Notes under the pieces: generated by a model
Told to the model about the DNA's origin: nothing
Database searches by the model: none
The model's input: the letters and a program-made list of their open reading frames with translations, nothing else
Shown here: piece after piece, positions 1-7,262 of the stretch
Position numbering within the stretch: position 1 is the stretch's first letter
Layout of the letters: each line of letters opens with the position of its first letter
From: an uncultured Sphingobium sp.
Lineage (GTDB): Bacteria; Pseudomonadota; Alphaproteobacteria; Sphingomonadales; Sphingomonadaceae
Assembly (NCBI GenBank): GCA_913773715.1
Contig: CAJYHD010000228.1
Span: forward strand, 1 to 21,814
DNA length: 21,814 nt
Direction: 5' to 3'
Translations under genes and position numbers: made by a program

Positions 1-1
1 C

Positions 2-190
2 GTGGCACCCGCGCCGGCCCGCCCGGTGAGCCGCGAAGGACGCAAGCAGATCGCGGGTTTCTTCTCGCCCGACATGTCGCTGGCGATGCACATGCTCGCG
101 CGGCGCCAGGGGCGCAGCCTTCAGGCGTTGATGGCCGAGGCGTTCAACGACGTGTTGCGCAAACACGGCGAAAGCCCGATCGGCGATTAG
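2..190 (+). CDS. Ribbon-helix-helix (antitoxin/ParA-partner-like) DNA-binding protein
   Basis: This is a 62-residue protein starting at a GTG at the very edge of the window, so the true start could lie further upstream. The core reads as a short beta strand (KQIAGFFS, about residues 16-23) followed by two helices (about 25-35 and 39-54), the layout of ribbon-helix-helix DNA-binding proteins. From family knowledge, small proteins with this KQIAGFF...ALMAEAF pattern sit just downstream of parA on sphingomonad plasmids and are annotated as antitoxin-like RHH proteins. They are thought to act as the DNA-binding partner in partition or as autoregulators. No parA or toxin is visible because the window begins here. 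The next 3' sequence is an IS remnant starting within about 20 bases of the stop, so anything once co-transcribed downstream has been displaced. Family assignment is fairly secure; the role is inferred. Confidence 0.72.
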   Translation: MAPAPARPVSREGRKQIAGFFSPDMSLAMHMLARRQGRSLQALMAEAFNDVLRKHGESPIGD

Positions 191-204
191 GATCCAAACC
201 CAAT

Positions 205-460
205 CAGCATCTTGAGGCACGGCAACGTCAGCGACGTGAAGGCAGCGCCCGCGCTTCTCGAACGAGCCCGTCGCATGCGTTACCTGCTTGCCCACAAAGG
301 CTATGATGCCGACAGGCTGCGCCGCTCGCTACGGGACGCCGGAGCCGTTCCTGTCATTCCGAGGCGACGGAACCGCAAACGCACCATCCGCTACGACAAG
401 CTCGCCGCCAATTTCCTGTCAGGCGTTGCCATCGCAACCGCGCTCGCCTTCTGGCTCTGA
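205..460 (+). mobile_element. IS5-family transposase C-terminal remnant, internally deleted
   Basis: An open frame from about 212 (only a TTG, probably not a real start) to the TGA at 458-460 encodes the C-terminal part of an IS5-family DDE transposase. Recognisable stretches are SDVKAAPALLERA, RMRYLL.HKGYDAD, VIPRRRNRKRTIRYDK and LAANFLSGVAIATALAFWL. In intact relatives, as I recall them, two RYDK-like segments flank about 28 residues containing the catalytic glutamate (ENAFCRLKD). Here the first RYDK (bases 389-400) runs straight into LAANFL, so one repeat and everything between is gone. The N-terminal part is also missing. The element is therefore dead. Its right end joins relaxase-like coding sequence at about 460-470. 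I could not define terminal inverted repeats. It probably marks the breakpoint that removed the relaxase N-terminus. Confidence 0.82.
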
Positions 461-3337
461 TTGAGTCTCAGCACCGCCGATGGCAAGTGGCGGGCGCTGC
501 ATGCGGACCAGCTGTACGAGCGCCAGCACGTCATGGATGCGGTGTTCCTGTCTGCGCTCCGCAGCCGGGTCGAGACGCTCGGCTTTGCCACCATTCCGCG
601 GCACGACGACCGCAACGGTGCTTTCGAGATCGCCGGCGTGTCCCGCGCGGTGGTGGAAGCATTCTCCGTCCGCTCGGCCGAGATCGATGCGTACATCAAG
701 GCGCGCGGGCTGGAGAACACGGCGCAGACCCGCGAATATGTGGCGCTGGCTACCCGCGGCCTCAAATCCCCCGAGCTTGCCCCGGAGCAGCGCGTGGAAG
801 GGTGGCGGCGTTTGGTCGTGGAGAAGGGGCTAAATCCGTCAGCGTTGGTGAAGGATGCGCTGGCGGAGGCGGGGCGGGGGCATGATGTATGGACGCGCAC
901 CATGCGGGGCGTGCGCGGAATAGGGGAGCGCGGGCTGGGCATCGCCGGCCGCATGGGGCTGACCCCGCGCGACGGCGACCCGCTGGTCCCTGAGCGACTG
1001 GGACGACTGGAGCCGCGCGCCTATGCCGCAGCGCAGGCGGTCGCGTCCGCGGTGCGCGACTTGGGCGAGCGTGAGGCGGCGTTCGACCGGCTCGAGCTCA
1101 TCCGCGAGAGCCTGTCGCGTGGTGGGCCGGTAACGGTTGCCGATGTCGAGGCCCGACTGGCGCTGCTGCAGGCGAAAGGCCTGTTGCTCGGCGACGGCGA
1201 TCGGATAGTGACGACGCAAGGGTCGGTGCGGCTCGAGCAGGCGTAACTTGCCGCCGTCGAGGCGGGGAAGGGACGATCCGCCCCGATTGTTTCGCCGGTC
1301 GACGCCGCGATCCAGGCGCGGGAGGCGGCACGCGAGCTGGGGCTGCATCGGCTCAACCCGGGTCAGAAGGCCGCGGCCGTGCTGATGCTGTCCTCGTCCG
1401 ACCGAGTGGTGAACGTGCAGGGCGGGTCGGGACGCGGCAAGTCGACCGCAATGGCGCCGGTGACGGCGGTAGCTAAGGCGGAGGGCCGGCCGGTGATCGG
1501 GCTCGCCATCGCCAGCGTGAAGGCGAGCGAGTTCGGGCGCGATACCGGCGCGGACGTGAGTACGGTCGCCCGCTTCCTGGCGCGTCATGCCCGCGTCATC
1601 GACGGCACGGCCCGATCGGAACAGGTCGCGCGCGTGAAGGCGGAGCTGTCGGGTGTGATCATCATGGTCGAGGAGGCCGGACAGCTGGGTACGCGCGACA
1701 TGGAACGGATCGTACGCCTCGCCAACCTGACGGGTGTCGCGCGCGTCGTGCAGACCGGCGACACTCGTCAGCTGACCGCGATCGCGGCCGGTAAGCCGTT
1801 CGAGGCGAGCCAGCGAGCCGGCGTCGCCACGGCCCATATCACGGAGAACCTGCGTTCCCGGTCCGATCGGATGAAGGCGGTCATTGCCGCGCTTGACCGG
1901 GGCGAAGTGTCGGGTACGTTTGAGATACTCAAGCCCGCCACGACCGAGGTGCCGGGGAACGCGGTGGCCACGACGGCTGCGGCGCGCTGGGCAGCGTTGC
2001 CGCAAGATCAGCGCGACGCCACCCTTCTGCTGACCGCCGGCCGCGCCATGCGCAGCGAGGCCAACCAGGCGGTGCAGGCCGAGCTGAAGGCGAGCGGCGA
2101 GATCGCTGCCACAGGCACGGCGTTCACCGTACTCGACCGGGTCAACGCCACCAGAGAAGGCGCGCGGCTGATGCGCGCCTACCGGCCCGGCCATGTGGTG
2201 GAGGTCCGCACGAACCTGCCGAGCCAGGACTGGGTCCGTGGCGATCGTGGCGTCGTGATCGGTGTCGACGGCGACCGGGTGCGGCTTGGCATGGCGGACG
2301 GGACCGAGAAGCTGTTCTGGCCCGGTCGATTGGCTAAAAATCTCGACCGCGATGCCGTGTTGGTCTTCGCATTGAAGCAGGTCGAACTGCATGTCGGCGA
2401 CCATATCCGCTGGAGCGACAACGACCCGACTCGCGGGCTCGATAACGGTGCGATGGCGCGGGTTGAGGAGGTAGGCCGAGGCAGGCTGGTCGTATCCTCG
2501 CGCATCGACGGCACCGTGCACCAGATCGCGTCCGGCGACCGCATGGCCGAGCGACTGAACTTGCCTATGCGATCAACGTCCATGTCGCGCAGGGGGGGCA
2601 CCACCGAGCACGGCATTGTGGCGATGCGGTCGTCGGAGCGAAAGCTGCTGACCGAACGGTCGTTTCTGGTCGCGCTCACCCGCGTGGCGGACAAGGTGGC
2701 GCTGGTGGTCGACGACGGGCGGAAGGTCGAGCGGCACGTCACCCGCAACACCGGCGACAAGACCTCGGCGCTCGATGTGGTCGAGCTTGGGCAGGCAACC
2801 GACGCCATCCGGCTGCCGGATGCGGGCTCCCCGCTCAACCGGGCGCCGTAGCGTTACGCCCAGCTGTTCCTGGGGGTCGAGCGGATGCGTGAGGACGGGC
2901 AGGAGCTCTCGCCGTCCCAGGTGCGCGAACTGGACACTGCGTCGGCCGCGCTTGACCGGGTCGGGCCCTATGCGGCCGAGGATCTGCGGATCGTGCTGGA
3001 CCGCAGCGCCGACCCGGTACGGGGTCTGGAGCAGATTGCTCCGGGAGAGTTGCGGCAGGTCTGGGCGGAGGAGGGGCAGGCGCGTAGCGATCCGCGCGTC
3101 TATGCCGACCGGTTCGTTGCCGACTGGCGGTCGGCGTCGGGCGACCGGGGTGCGGGCGAGACGCCGCGGATCGAAGACCGGGCCGAGCGTCGCCTCGAGC
3201 GGCTCGAGGACCGTGTGGCGCGGCAGCCCACGCTGGAGAAGGCGCTCGACGCTCGCATTCCCGAGCGCCAGCTGCGCCTCGACGGCCCCGGCATGAATAG
3301 CGGCAGCCGTGATCGGGACTACGGTATGGAGATGTGA
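461..3337 (+). pseudogene. MobF/TraA-type conjugative relaxase, helicase and C-terminal part, degraded
   Basis: One reading frame runs from about 461 to the TGA at 3335-3337, interrupted by TAA at 1244-1246 and TAG at 2849-2851. Protein similarity continues in the same frame across both stops (RLEQA*LAAVEAGKGR and PLNRAP*RYAQLFLGVERM). The start is missing: the N-terminal MobF relaxase domain, with its catalytic Tyr and three-His motif, has been replaced by the IS5 remnant. The rest is a superfamily 1 helicase. It has Walker A GGSGRGKST (1421-1447), Walker B IIMVEEAG (about 1658-1678, Glu in place of the usual first Asp), GDTRQL (about 1758-1775) and ALTR near the helicase end. A -1/+1 frameshift pair scrambles motif V (2563-2598). 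Intact relatives nick and unwind plasmid DNA for conjugal transfer; this copy cannot. The tail (2852-3337) is charged and low in complexity, as in the C-termini of these relaxases. Confidence 0.85.
2563..2598 (+). other. Paired compensating frameshifts over relaxase helicase motif V
   Basis: In the relaxase frame this stretch reads PMRSTSMSRRGG, which does not fit the family. Read one base out of phase it gives AYAINVHVAQGG, the expected helicase motif V pattern (Y-x-x-x-V-H-x-A-Q-G). A missing G after the TTG at 2561-2563 and one extra G in the seven-G run at 2592-2598 would explain both the loss and the return of frame. Both changes lie in or next to G-rich sequence, so replication slippage or a sequencing/assembly error are both possible. 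Confidence 0.75.
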
Positions 3338-3339
3338 TC

Positions 3340-3647
3340 TGCGGTAATTCGCAGGCTGACGCAACGCACGGTTTGCCCGTTCCAACGCCTTCATCCGGTC
3401 GGCGACATCGCTCGGCACCCCGGCGCGCATGCCGCTGTCGACTTCGGCCTTCTTCACCCACTCGTGCAGCGTCTGTCCTGCGCAACCGATCTTCGCCGTG
3501 ATCGACACCACCGCGGCCCAACGCGATGGGGGATCCTTCTCATGCTCCAGCACCATCTGCACCGCGCGCGCGCCTCAGGCGAAAACTTTCTCGTCATAGC
3601 CCCTTCCTCTCAGGAGTTGGGGCCTCCGGAAAACCCGGCGCGGTTCA
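3340..3647 (-). mobile_element. IS3-family (IS407-like) left-end remnant with broken orfA
   Basis: On the minus strand an ATG at 3597-3595 starts [12 protein letters not shown]. After a frameshift in a GCGCGCGC run (about 3562-3571) the frame continues as [19 protein letters not shown], then [20 protein letters not shown] and [20 protein letters not shown]. This is the helix-turn-helix OrfA of IS3-family elements. Similarity ends at RALRQPAN, about base 3340, just past the relaxase stop codon. OrfB, the DDE integrase, and the right end are absent. The upstream purine-rich segment (AGAGGAAGGGGC before the ATG) would be the orfA ribosome-binding site. The longer minus-strand frame continuing to 2573 is antisense to the relaxase and is not part of this gene. 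Confidence 0.85.
3621..3647 (-). repeat. Terminal inverted repeat of the IS3-family remnant
   Basis: Read on the minus strand from 3647, this begins TGAACCGCGCCGGGTTTTCC, followed by GGAGGCC. It resembles the TGAACC-starting ends of IS407-group elements as I remember them. It sits about 50 bases upstream of the orfA start, the usual spacing. The Tn3-like frame begins immediately outside it, which supports 3647/3648 as the true element boundary. The partner repeat is not present. Confidence 0.65.
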
Positions 3648-3798
3648 GCAGGGCCGGCCGGTGTCGCCTGAACTGCTCCAGCGTCTCTCGCCGCTCGGAT
3701 GGCAGCACATCAACCTGACCGGCGACCATCTCTGGTCCAATCCTGCACCGCGTGACGACGAGCTGCGCCCGCTCCGCTTCCCTTGCCGTCCTTCATAA
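3648..3798 (+). pseudogene. Tn3-family transposase, last ~50 codons only
   Basis: The frame reading GRPVSPELLQRLSPLGWQHI, then NLTGDHLWSNPAPRDDELRP and LRFP to a TAA at 3796-3798, is the C-terminus of a Tn3-family TnpA. The hallmark LSPLGW-HINLTGDY-W...FRPLR pattern is clear. The frame is open further upstream, but there it is simply read-through of the IS3 end. Only the tail survives, and no Tn3 terminal repeat, resolvase or res site can be made out. The most economical reading is that an IS3 element inserted near the 3' end of a Tn3 transposase gene and later deletions removed the rest of both. Confidence 0.78.
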
Positions 3799-4036
3799 CC
3801 CGAATTTTTCAGCTCAAAGCGGTCCAGAAAACCGGCGGGAGGTCGATGGTCGCGTAACCGGGGACGGCAGCGCAGTCACCGATCTGAGTTGGACGATCAG
3901 CACGGAGCGAATAGCTGCCCCATACCGGAGCGTCAGCACCAATCAGCATGGTCGTTGGTACGCGACGGTTTGCTCGCGGACTTCGATGATAGAGGACTTC
4001 GTTGCTCACCCATATGAGCACTGTTAGGGCGAGACG
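3799..4036. other. Intergenic gap before the polysaccharide operon; no gene recognised
   Basis: About 240 bases lie between the Tn3 fragment and wzy. Neither strand gives a protein I recognise. The minus-strand frame that covers it is mostly antisense to wzy, and its tail (ATIDLPPVFWTALS) suggests nothing specific. Because everything to the left is debris, the operon promoter probably lies here, but I see no convincing -35/-10 pair. The only structured element is the inverted repeat at 4003-4020. Confidence 0.5.
4003..4020. promoter_or_regulatory. Inverted repeat TGCTCA-N6-TGAGCA ahead of wzy
   Basis: A perfect 6-bp inverted repeat (TGCTCA at 4003-4008, TGAGCA at 4015-4020) with a six-base loop ends 16 bases before the wzy start codon, just upstream of its AGGG/GAG ribosome-binding region (4026-4033). 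It could be an operator half-site pair or a small leader hairpin. A repeat this short is expected by chance now and then, so the regulatory role is only a suggestion. Confidence 0.25.
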
Positions 4037-5281
4037 ATGACGATCCCGACAGCCACTGCCCATCAACGAGGCCGACGCACCCTCTGGGCGGCGCTGTTGC
4101 TTGGCGCCCTTCTCTTCGTACCCGGCGCGCTCGGCTTCCTGTTCGATGCGTCGTCCTTTGCTCCCGGCACGGCGATAGTCGTTCTGGCGGCGCTGGCACT
4201 GGCCGTATCGGGCGAAGTTCCGTTGAAAGGGCGTGACGTTCAGCGCGCATTGGTCATCGCTGGCGTGGCGGCCTTTGCAATCGTCGCCCACTTGATAATG
4301 GCGGTAGCGATCATCAATGATCCGGACGTCGATATTTCTCGTGCTTTGCTCTCGCTCCTGTTGCTCGTTGCGATTGTGGTAAGCGTCCCAGCCGTACGTG
4401 AATCCGTAATGAACGATCAAGCTAACATTTCACGTTCCGGAAAAATAGTCTGCATAATATTTCTAGTTATATCTGCTTTTTCCATATTACAAATACAGCC
4501 AGAGACTACTAGCCTTGGAACAAAGCCAATATTCCCTTATACAGAGCCATCCTTTCTGGGGTTTTCAATTCCTGCTGTATTGTTGTTAACAGCATCACGA
4601 TCCGGATTGATCATGCGGGTTGTGTGGATATTTCTGTTTCTTATTATTGGTTATTGGCTTGCAAATTTCACGATTATCGCAACATGTGTGTTGGTGGCGG
4701 CAACCGTTCTTCCAATATCATGGTTTTTTGGTGGATTGGTGGTGGCTGTAATTGGTAGTACTAGCCTTGATTTAAGTTATTACACTGACCGTCTAGATTT
4801 TGACTGGGCAAATAGTAAAAATATATCGGCGCTTGTTTATGTTCAAGGATGGCAGTTGTTGTTGGAGGCGATCCATAAATCATATGGGTGGGGATTGGGT
4901 TTTCAACAGCTTGGCATTGGTTACACAAACGTTCCCGCGACGGCAAAGATTAATCTTTTGCTAGGGCGTGATGCAAATTTGCAGGATGGTGGCTTTATAT
5001 TATCAAAGATAGTTAGCGAATTTGGAATATTCGGGTTTTTTCTAGTTATTGGCTACATATATTTTGCCGCTCGAAGCTTTTTGAAAATACGCCGCGCTTC
5101 TCGCGCCGGTATTTATGTTTCTGATGCTGAGCTGTTCGCTCGATGTTGTGTACTAGGATATGTAATTGAAGGAATTGTCCGGGGCACTAATTATTTTACG
5201 GGTACTTTTGTGCTCTTGCTGGCGGGGTTAGCATATCTAGTCTTGCCCCGGACAGATATCAGCCAAATTGGGGAGCGCTAG
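4037..5281 (+). CDS. wzy: Polysaccharide repeat-unit polymerase (Wzy-like integral membrane protein)
   Basis: This 414-residue protein is dominated by hydrophobic segments spread over its length, roughly ten membrane spans. A larger soluble loop around residues 255-325 (YTDRLDFDWANSKNISALVY to NLLLGRDANLQDGG) matches the big periplasmic loop typical of Wzy. Wzy proteins join lipid-linked repeat units into a polymer on the periplasmic face of the inner membrane. Sequence conservation in this family is poor, so the call rests on topology and position next to glycosyltransferases and a flippase. The start is the ATG preceded by AGGGCGAG. The stop TAG is followed directly by the next ATG (5282), so the two are translationally coupled. 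Codons 1 to about 130 are GC-rich (39 of 60 bases at 4141-4200), whereas from about 4430 on the gene is AT-rich (16 of 60 G+C at 4441-4500), suggesting a recombinant gene. Confidence 0.82.
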   Translation: MTIPTATAHQRGRRTLWAALLLGALLFVPGALGFLFDASSFAPGTAIVVLAALALAVSGEVPLKGRDVQRALVIAGVAAFAIVAHLIMAVAIINDPDVDISRALLSLLLLVAIVVSVPAVRESVMNDQANISRSGKIVCIIFLVISAFSILQIQPETTSLGTKPIFPYTEPSFLGFSIPAVLLLTASRSGLIMRVVWIFLFLIIGYWLANFTIIATCVLVAATVLPISWFFGGLVVAVIGSTSLDLSYYTDRLDFDWANSKNISALVYVQGWQLLLEAIHKSYGWGLGFQQLGIGYTNVPATAKINLLLGRDANLQDGGFILSKIVSEFGIFGFFLVIGYIYFAARSFLKIRRASRAGIYVSDAELFARCCVLGYVIEGIVRGTNYFTGTFVLLLAGLAYLVLPRTDISQIGER

Positions 5282-6418
5282 ATGGCAGTTATTGTTATCA
5301 ATGCGATGATAGTAGATAATAGCCGTTTATCCGGGATTGGTCATTACATCGTTCAGCTAACTAAGTATTTCAGTAGAATAAATTCTGATAACAATAATGG
5401 CTACATGATTAACGTAGTTTGTCGAGCAGACGCGGCGCATCATTTTTTGCATATACCGGGCATTGTGATTATCAATATCCATATCCGCGAGGGTCGCGCT
5501 GCCCGAGTGATATTTGAACAGATTCGAATGCCTTTGTTACTTCGGCGTCTTAAGGCGGGAATCCTGCTCAATCCCGCTTTTACGGGACCAGTCTGGGGTG
5601 CCCGTCACATATTTACAACGGTTCATGATGTTTATTTCAAGATAATTCCTGAGCTAGTTCCCCCTGCACAAAGAAAATACCTTTCGACGTTTACGCCTTG
5701 GTGTTGCCGGCGCAGCTGGCGTATAATCACACCATCCGCGGCAACACGCGCGGATCTGATTCAGTTCTATCCGGACCTGGCGTCGAGGACCGTCGTCATT
5801 CCGCTCGCCAATCGTCTTTCTATTACGGCGTGCTCAACAACCGTCGAGACGGAGCCGGTCCCCTCGAGCGTGTTGCTGGTTGCGGCATTGACGGGCAACA
5901 AGAACCCCGAGCCGCTGGTCGCGGCGATCGCCAGCCTGCGCTCGCGATATCCCGAACTGCGGTTGCTACACATCGGTATAGACAGCGAGTTCCGGCTGGC
6001 CGAAGCTGTCTTGCGCCACAACGGTGAAACCTGGGTCGAAACCCGGAGCGGCGTGAGCGATGCAGATTTGGCGGAAGAGTATCGGAACTGTCTGTGCCTG
6101 GTAATCCCCTCCCTTTATGAAGGCTTTGGTCTTCCGCTGCTCGAGGCCCAGGCGTTTGGCGCACCGGTGATCGCGTCCGATAGAGGCGCTCTGCCTGAGG
6201 TTGGCGGTGCAGGTGCCGTCTATGTTGATCCGACCGACGCAGAGGCGATCGCAGCCGCGATCGAAACTCTGATCACATCACCGGCCCGTCGCCGGAAGCT
6301 TCGCGAAGCCGGACTCGCAAATCAGGCGAGATTCTCTTGGGAGAATACGGCAAGCATGACGTGGAACCTGATGACCGTGGACGCGACTGCATCGTCGACC
6401 TCGGCCGAAACCGCTTGA
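5282..6418 (+). CDS. GT4-family glycosyltransferase
   Basis: This 378-residue protein has the GT-B two-domain fold expected of GT4 enzymes. The N-terminal acceptor domain begins AVIVINAMIVDNSRLSGIGH. The C-terminal donor domain contains PSLYEGFGLPLLEAQAFGAP, with the E-x7-E pair at Glu280 and Glu288. It should add one sugar from an NDP donor to the lipid-linked repeat unit at the cytoplasmic membrane face; donor and acceptor cannot be read from sequence. It starts immediately after the wzy stop codon. The gene is chimeric in composition: about codons 1-138 are AT-rich (17 of 60 G+C at 5341-5400), while the donor domain is GC-rich (42 of 60 at 5881-5940). The switch near 5690-5700 coincides with the inter-domain region. 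A 67-base gap separates it from rfbF. Confidence 0.88.
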   Translation: MAVIVINAMIVDNSRLSGIGHYIVQLTKYFSRINSDNNNGYMINVVCRADAAHHFLHIPGIVIINIHIREGRAARVIFEQIRMPLLLRRLKAGILLNPAFTGPVWGARHIFTTVHDVYFKIIPELVPPAQRKYLSTFTPWCCRRSWRIITPSAATRADLIQFYPDLASRTVVIPLANRLSITACSTTVETEPVPSSVLLVAALTGNKNPEPLVAAIASLRSRYPELRLLHIGIDSEFRLAEAVLRHNGETWVETRSGVSDADLAEEYRNCLCLVIPSLYEGFGLPLLEAQAFGAPVIASDRGALPEVGGAGAVYVDPTDAEAIAAAIETLITSPARRRKLREAGLANQARFSWENTASMTWNLMTVDATASSTSAETA

Positions 6419-6485
6419 TCTTCTAACGGGCGCAGGCCAGTGCGCCCGTGTCGATCTGCTGACATCCGCTACTACTGGGGACTAT

Positions 6486-7262
6486 ATGAAAGCCGTCATT
6501 CTCGCAGGAGGCTTGGGCACACGGCTGAGCGAGGAAACCGCGACGCGCCCAAAACCGATGGTGGAGATCGGTGGTCGGCCGATCCTGTGGCATATCATGA
6601 AGCTATTCTCGGCACATGGCGTCAATGATTTTCTGATATGCTGCGGATACAAAGGCTACGTAATCAAGGAATATTTCGCAAATTACTTCCTTCACATGTC
6701 GGACATAACGTTCGATATGGAGCATAACGCGATGGATGTTCATCATCGCAAGGCCGAGCCGTGGCGGGTGACGCTGATCGACACCGGTGAACTCACCATG
6801 ACGGGTGGGCGACTGGCTCAGTTGCGGCCTTATCTGGAGGGTGAGGAGGCATTCTGCATGACATATGGTGATGGAGTCGCCGATGTGGATGTCGCTTCGC
6901 TTATTGCGTTTCATACGGGGCATGGGTGCGATGCGACCGTGACCGCCGTCCAACCGTCTGGCCGATATGGCGCATTGCTGATGTCCGGTGAGAACCGGGT
7001 CGACGGTTTCGTCGAGAAGCCGCGTGGTGATGGCGGCTGGATCAATGGAGGCTTCTTCGTCTTGTCTCCGCGGTGCCTCGACCTGATTGAAAACGATCAG
7101 ACCATCTGGGAACAGGCGCCGCTAGAGACGCTCGCGTCATCAGGGCAATTGCGCGCGTACCGGCACACGGGCTTCTGGCAGCCGATGGACACGTTGCGCG
7201 ATAAAATTCATCTCGAGCAGCTTTGGAGTGCGGGCGAGGCTCCCTGGAAGGTCTGGTCGTGA
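6486..7262 (+). CDS. rfbF: Glucose-1-phosphate cytidylyltransferase
   Basis: RfbF makes CDP-glucose from CTP and alpha-glucose-1-phosphate in the cytoplasm, the first step to CDP-linked deoxysugars. The 258 residues match the usual family length. The nucleotidyltransferase signature AGGLGTRLSEETATRPKPM (residues 7-25) is followed by IGGRPILWHIMK, and the metal-binding TYGDGVAD lies at 126-133. The WxP-type sugar-binding segments (WINGGFF, GFWQPMDTLRDK) look intact. The ETxxxPKPM form and the WHIMK motif separate it from the dTDP-glucose enzyme RmlA. The start is the ATG preceded by GGGGAC. The next gene begins inside its stop codon (GTGA overlap), so it leads a tightly coupled sugar cassette. 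Confidence 0.95.
   Translation: MKAVILAGGLGTRLSEETATRPKPMVEIGGRPILWHIMKLFSAHGVNDFLICCGYKGYVIKEYFANYFLHMSDITFDMEHNAMDVHHRKAEPWRVTLIDTGELTMTGGRLAQLRPYLEGEEAFCMTYGDGVADVDVASLIAFHTGHGCDATVTAVQPSGRYGALLMSGENRVDGFVEKPRGDGGWINGGFFVLSPRCLDLIENDQTIWEQAPLETLASSGQLRAYRHTGFWQPMDTLRDKIHLEQLWSAGEAPWKVWS

Noticed and set aside
391..954. Minus-strand frame of 187 codons over the IS5/relaxase junction
   Set aside because: It crosses the junction of two unrelated plus-strand sequences, so it cannot be an old gene, and has low-complexity Ser/Arg/Ala composition.
839..2521. Long minus-strand open frame of 560 codons
   Set aside because: It is antisense to the relaxase frame, which has clear helicase motifs. 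Its own translation is rich in Arg/His/Pro with no recognisable motif, typical of the shadow strand in GC-rich coding DNA.
2573..3339. Minus-strand extension of the IS3 orfA frame
   Set aside because: Similarity to OrfA ends at about 3340; beyond that the frame is antisense to the relaxase tail and carries no OrfB features.
3809..4420. Minus-strand frame of 203 codons
   Set aside because: Most of it is antisense to the wzy start, and the remaining tail is unrecognisable; the plus-strand wzy has a good ribosome-binding site and membrane topology.
7223..7258. Upstream TTG start for rfbG
   Set aside because: The added residues come from the rfbF tail; the GTG at 7259 has GGAAGG upstream and the usual GTGA overlap.
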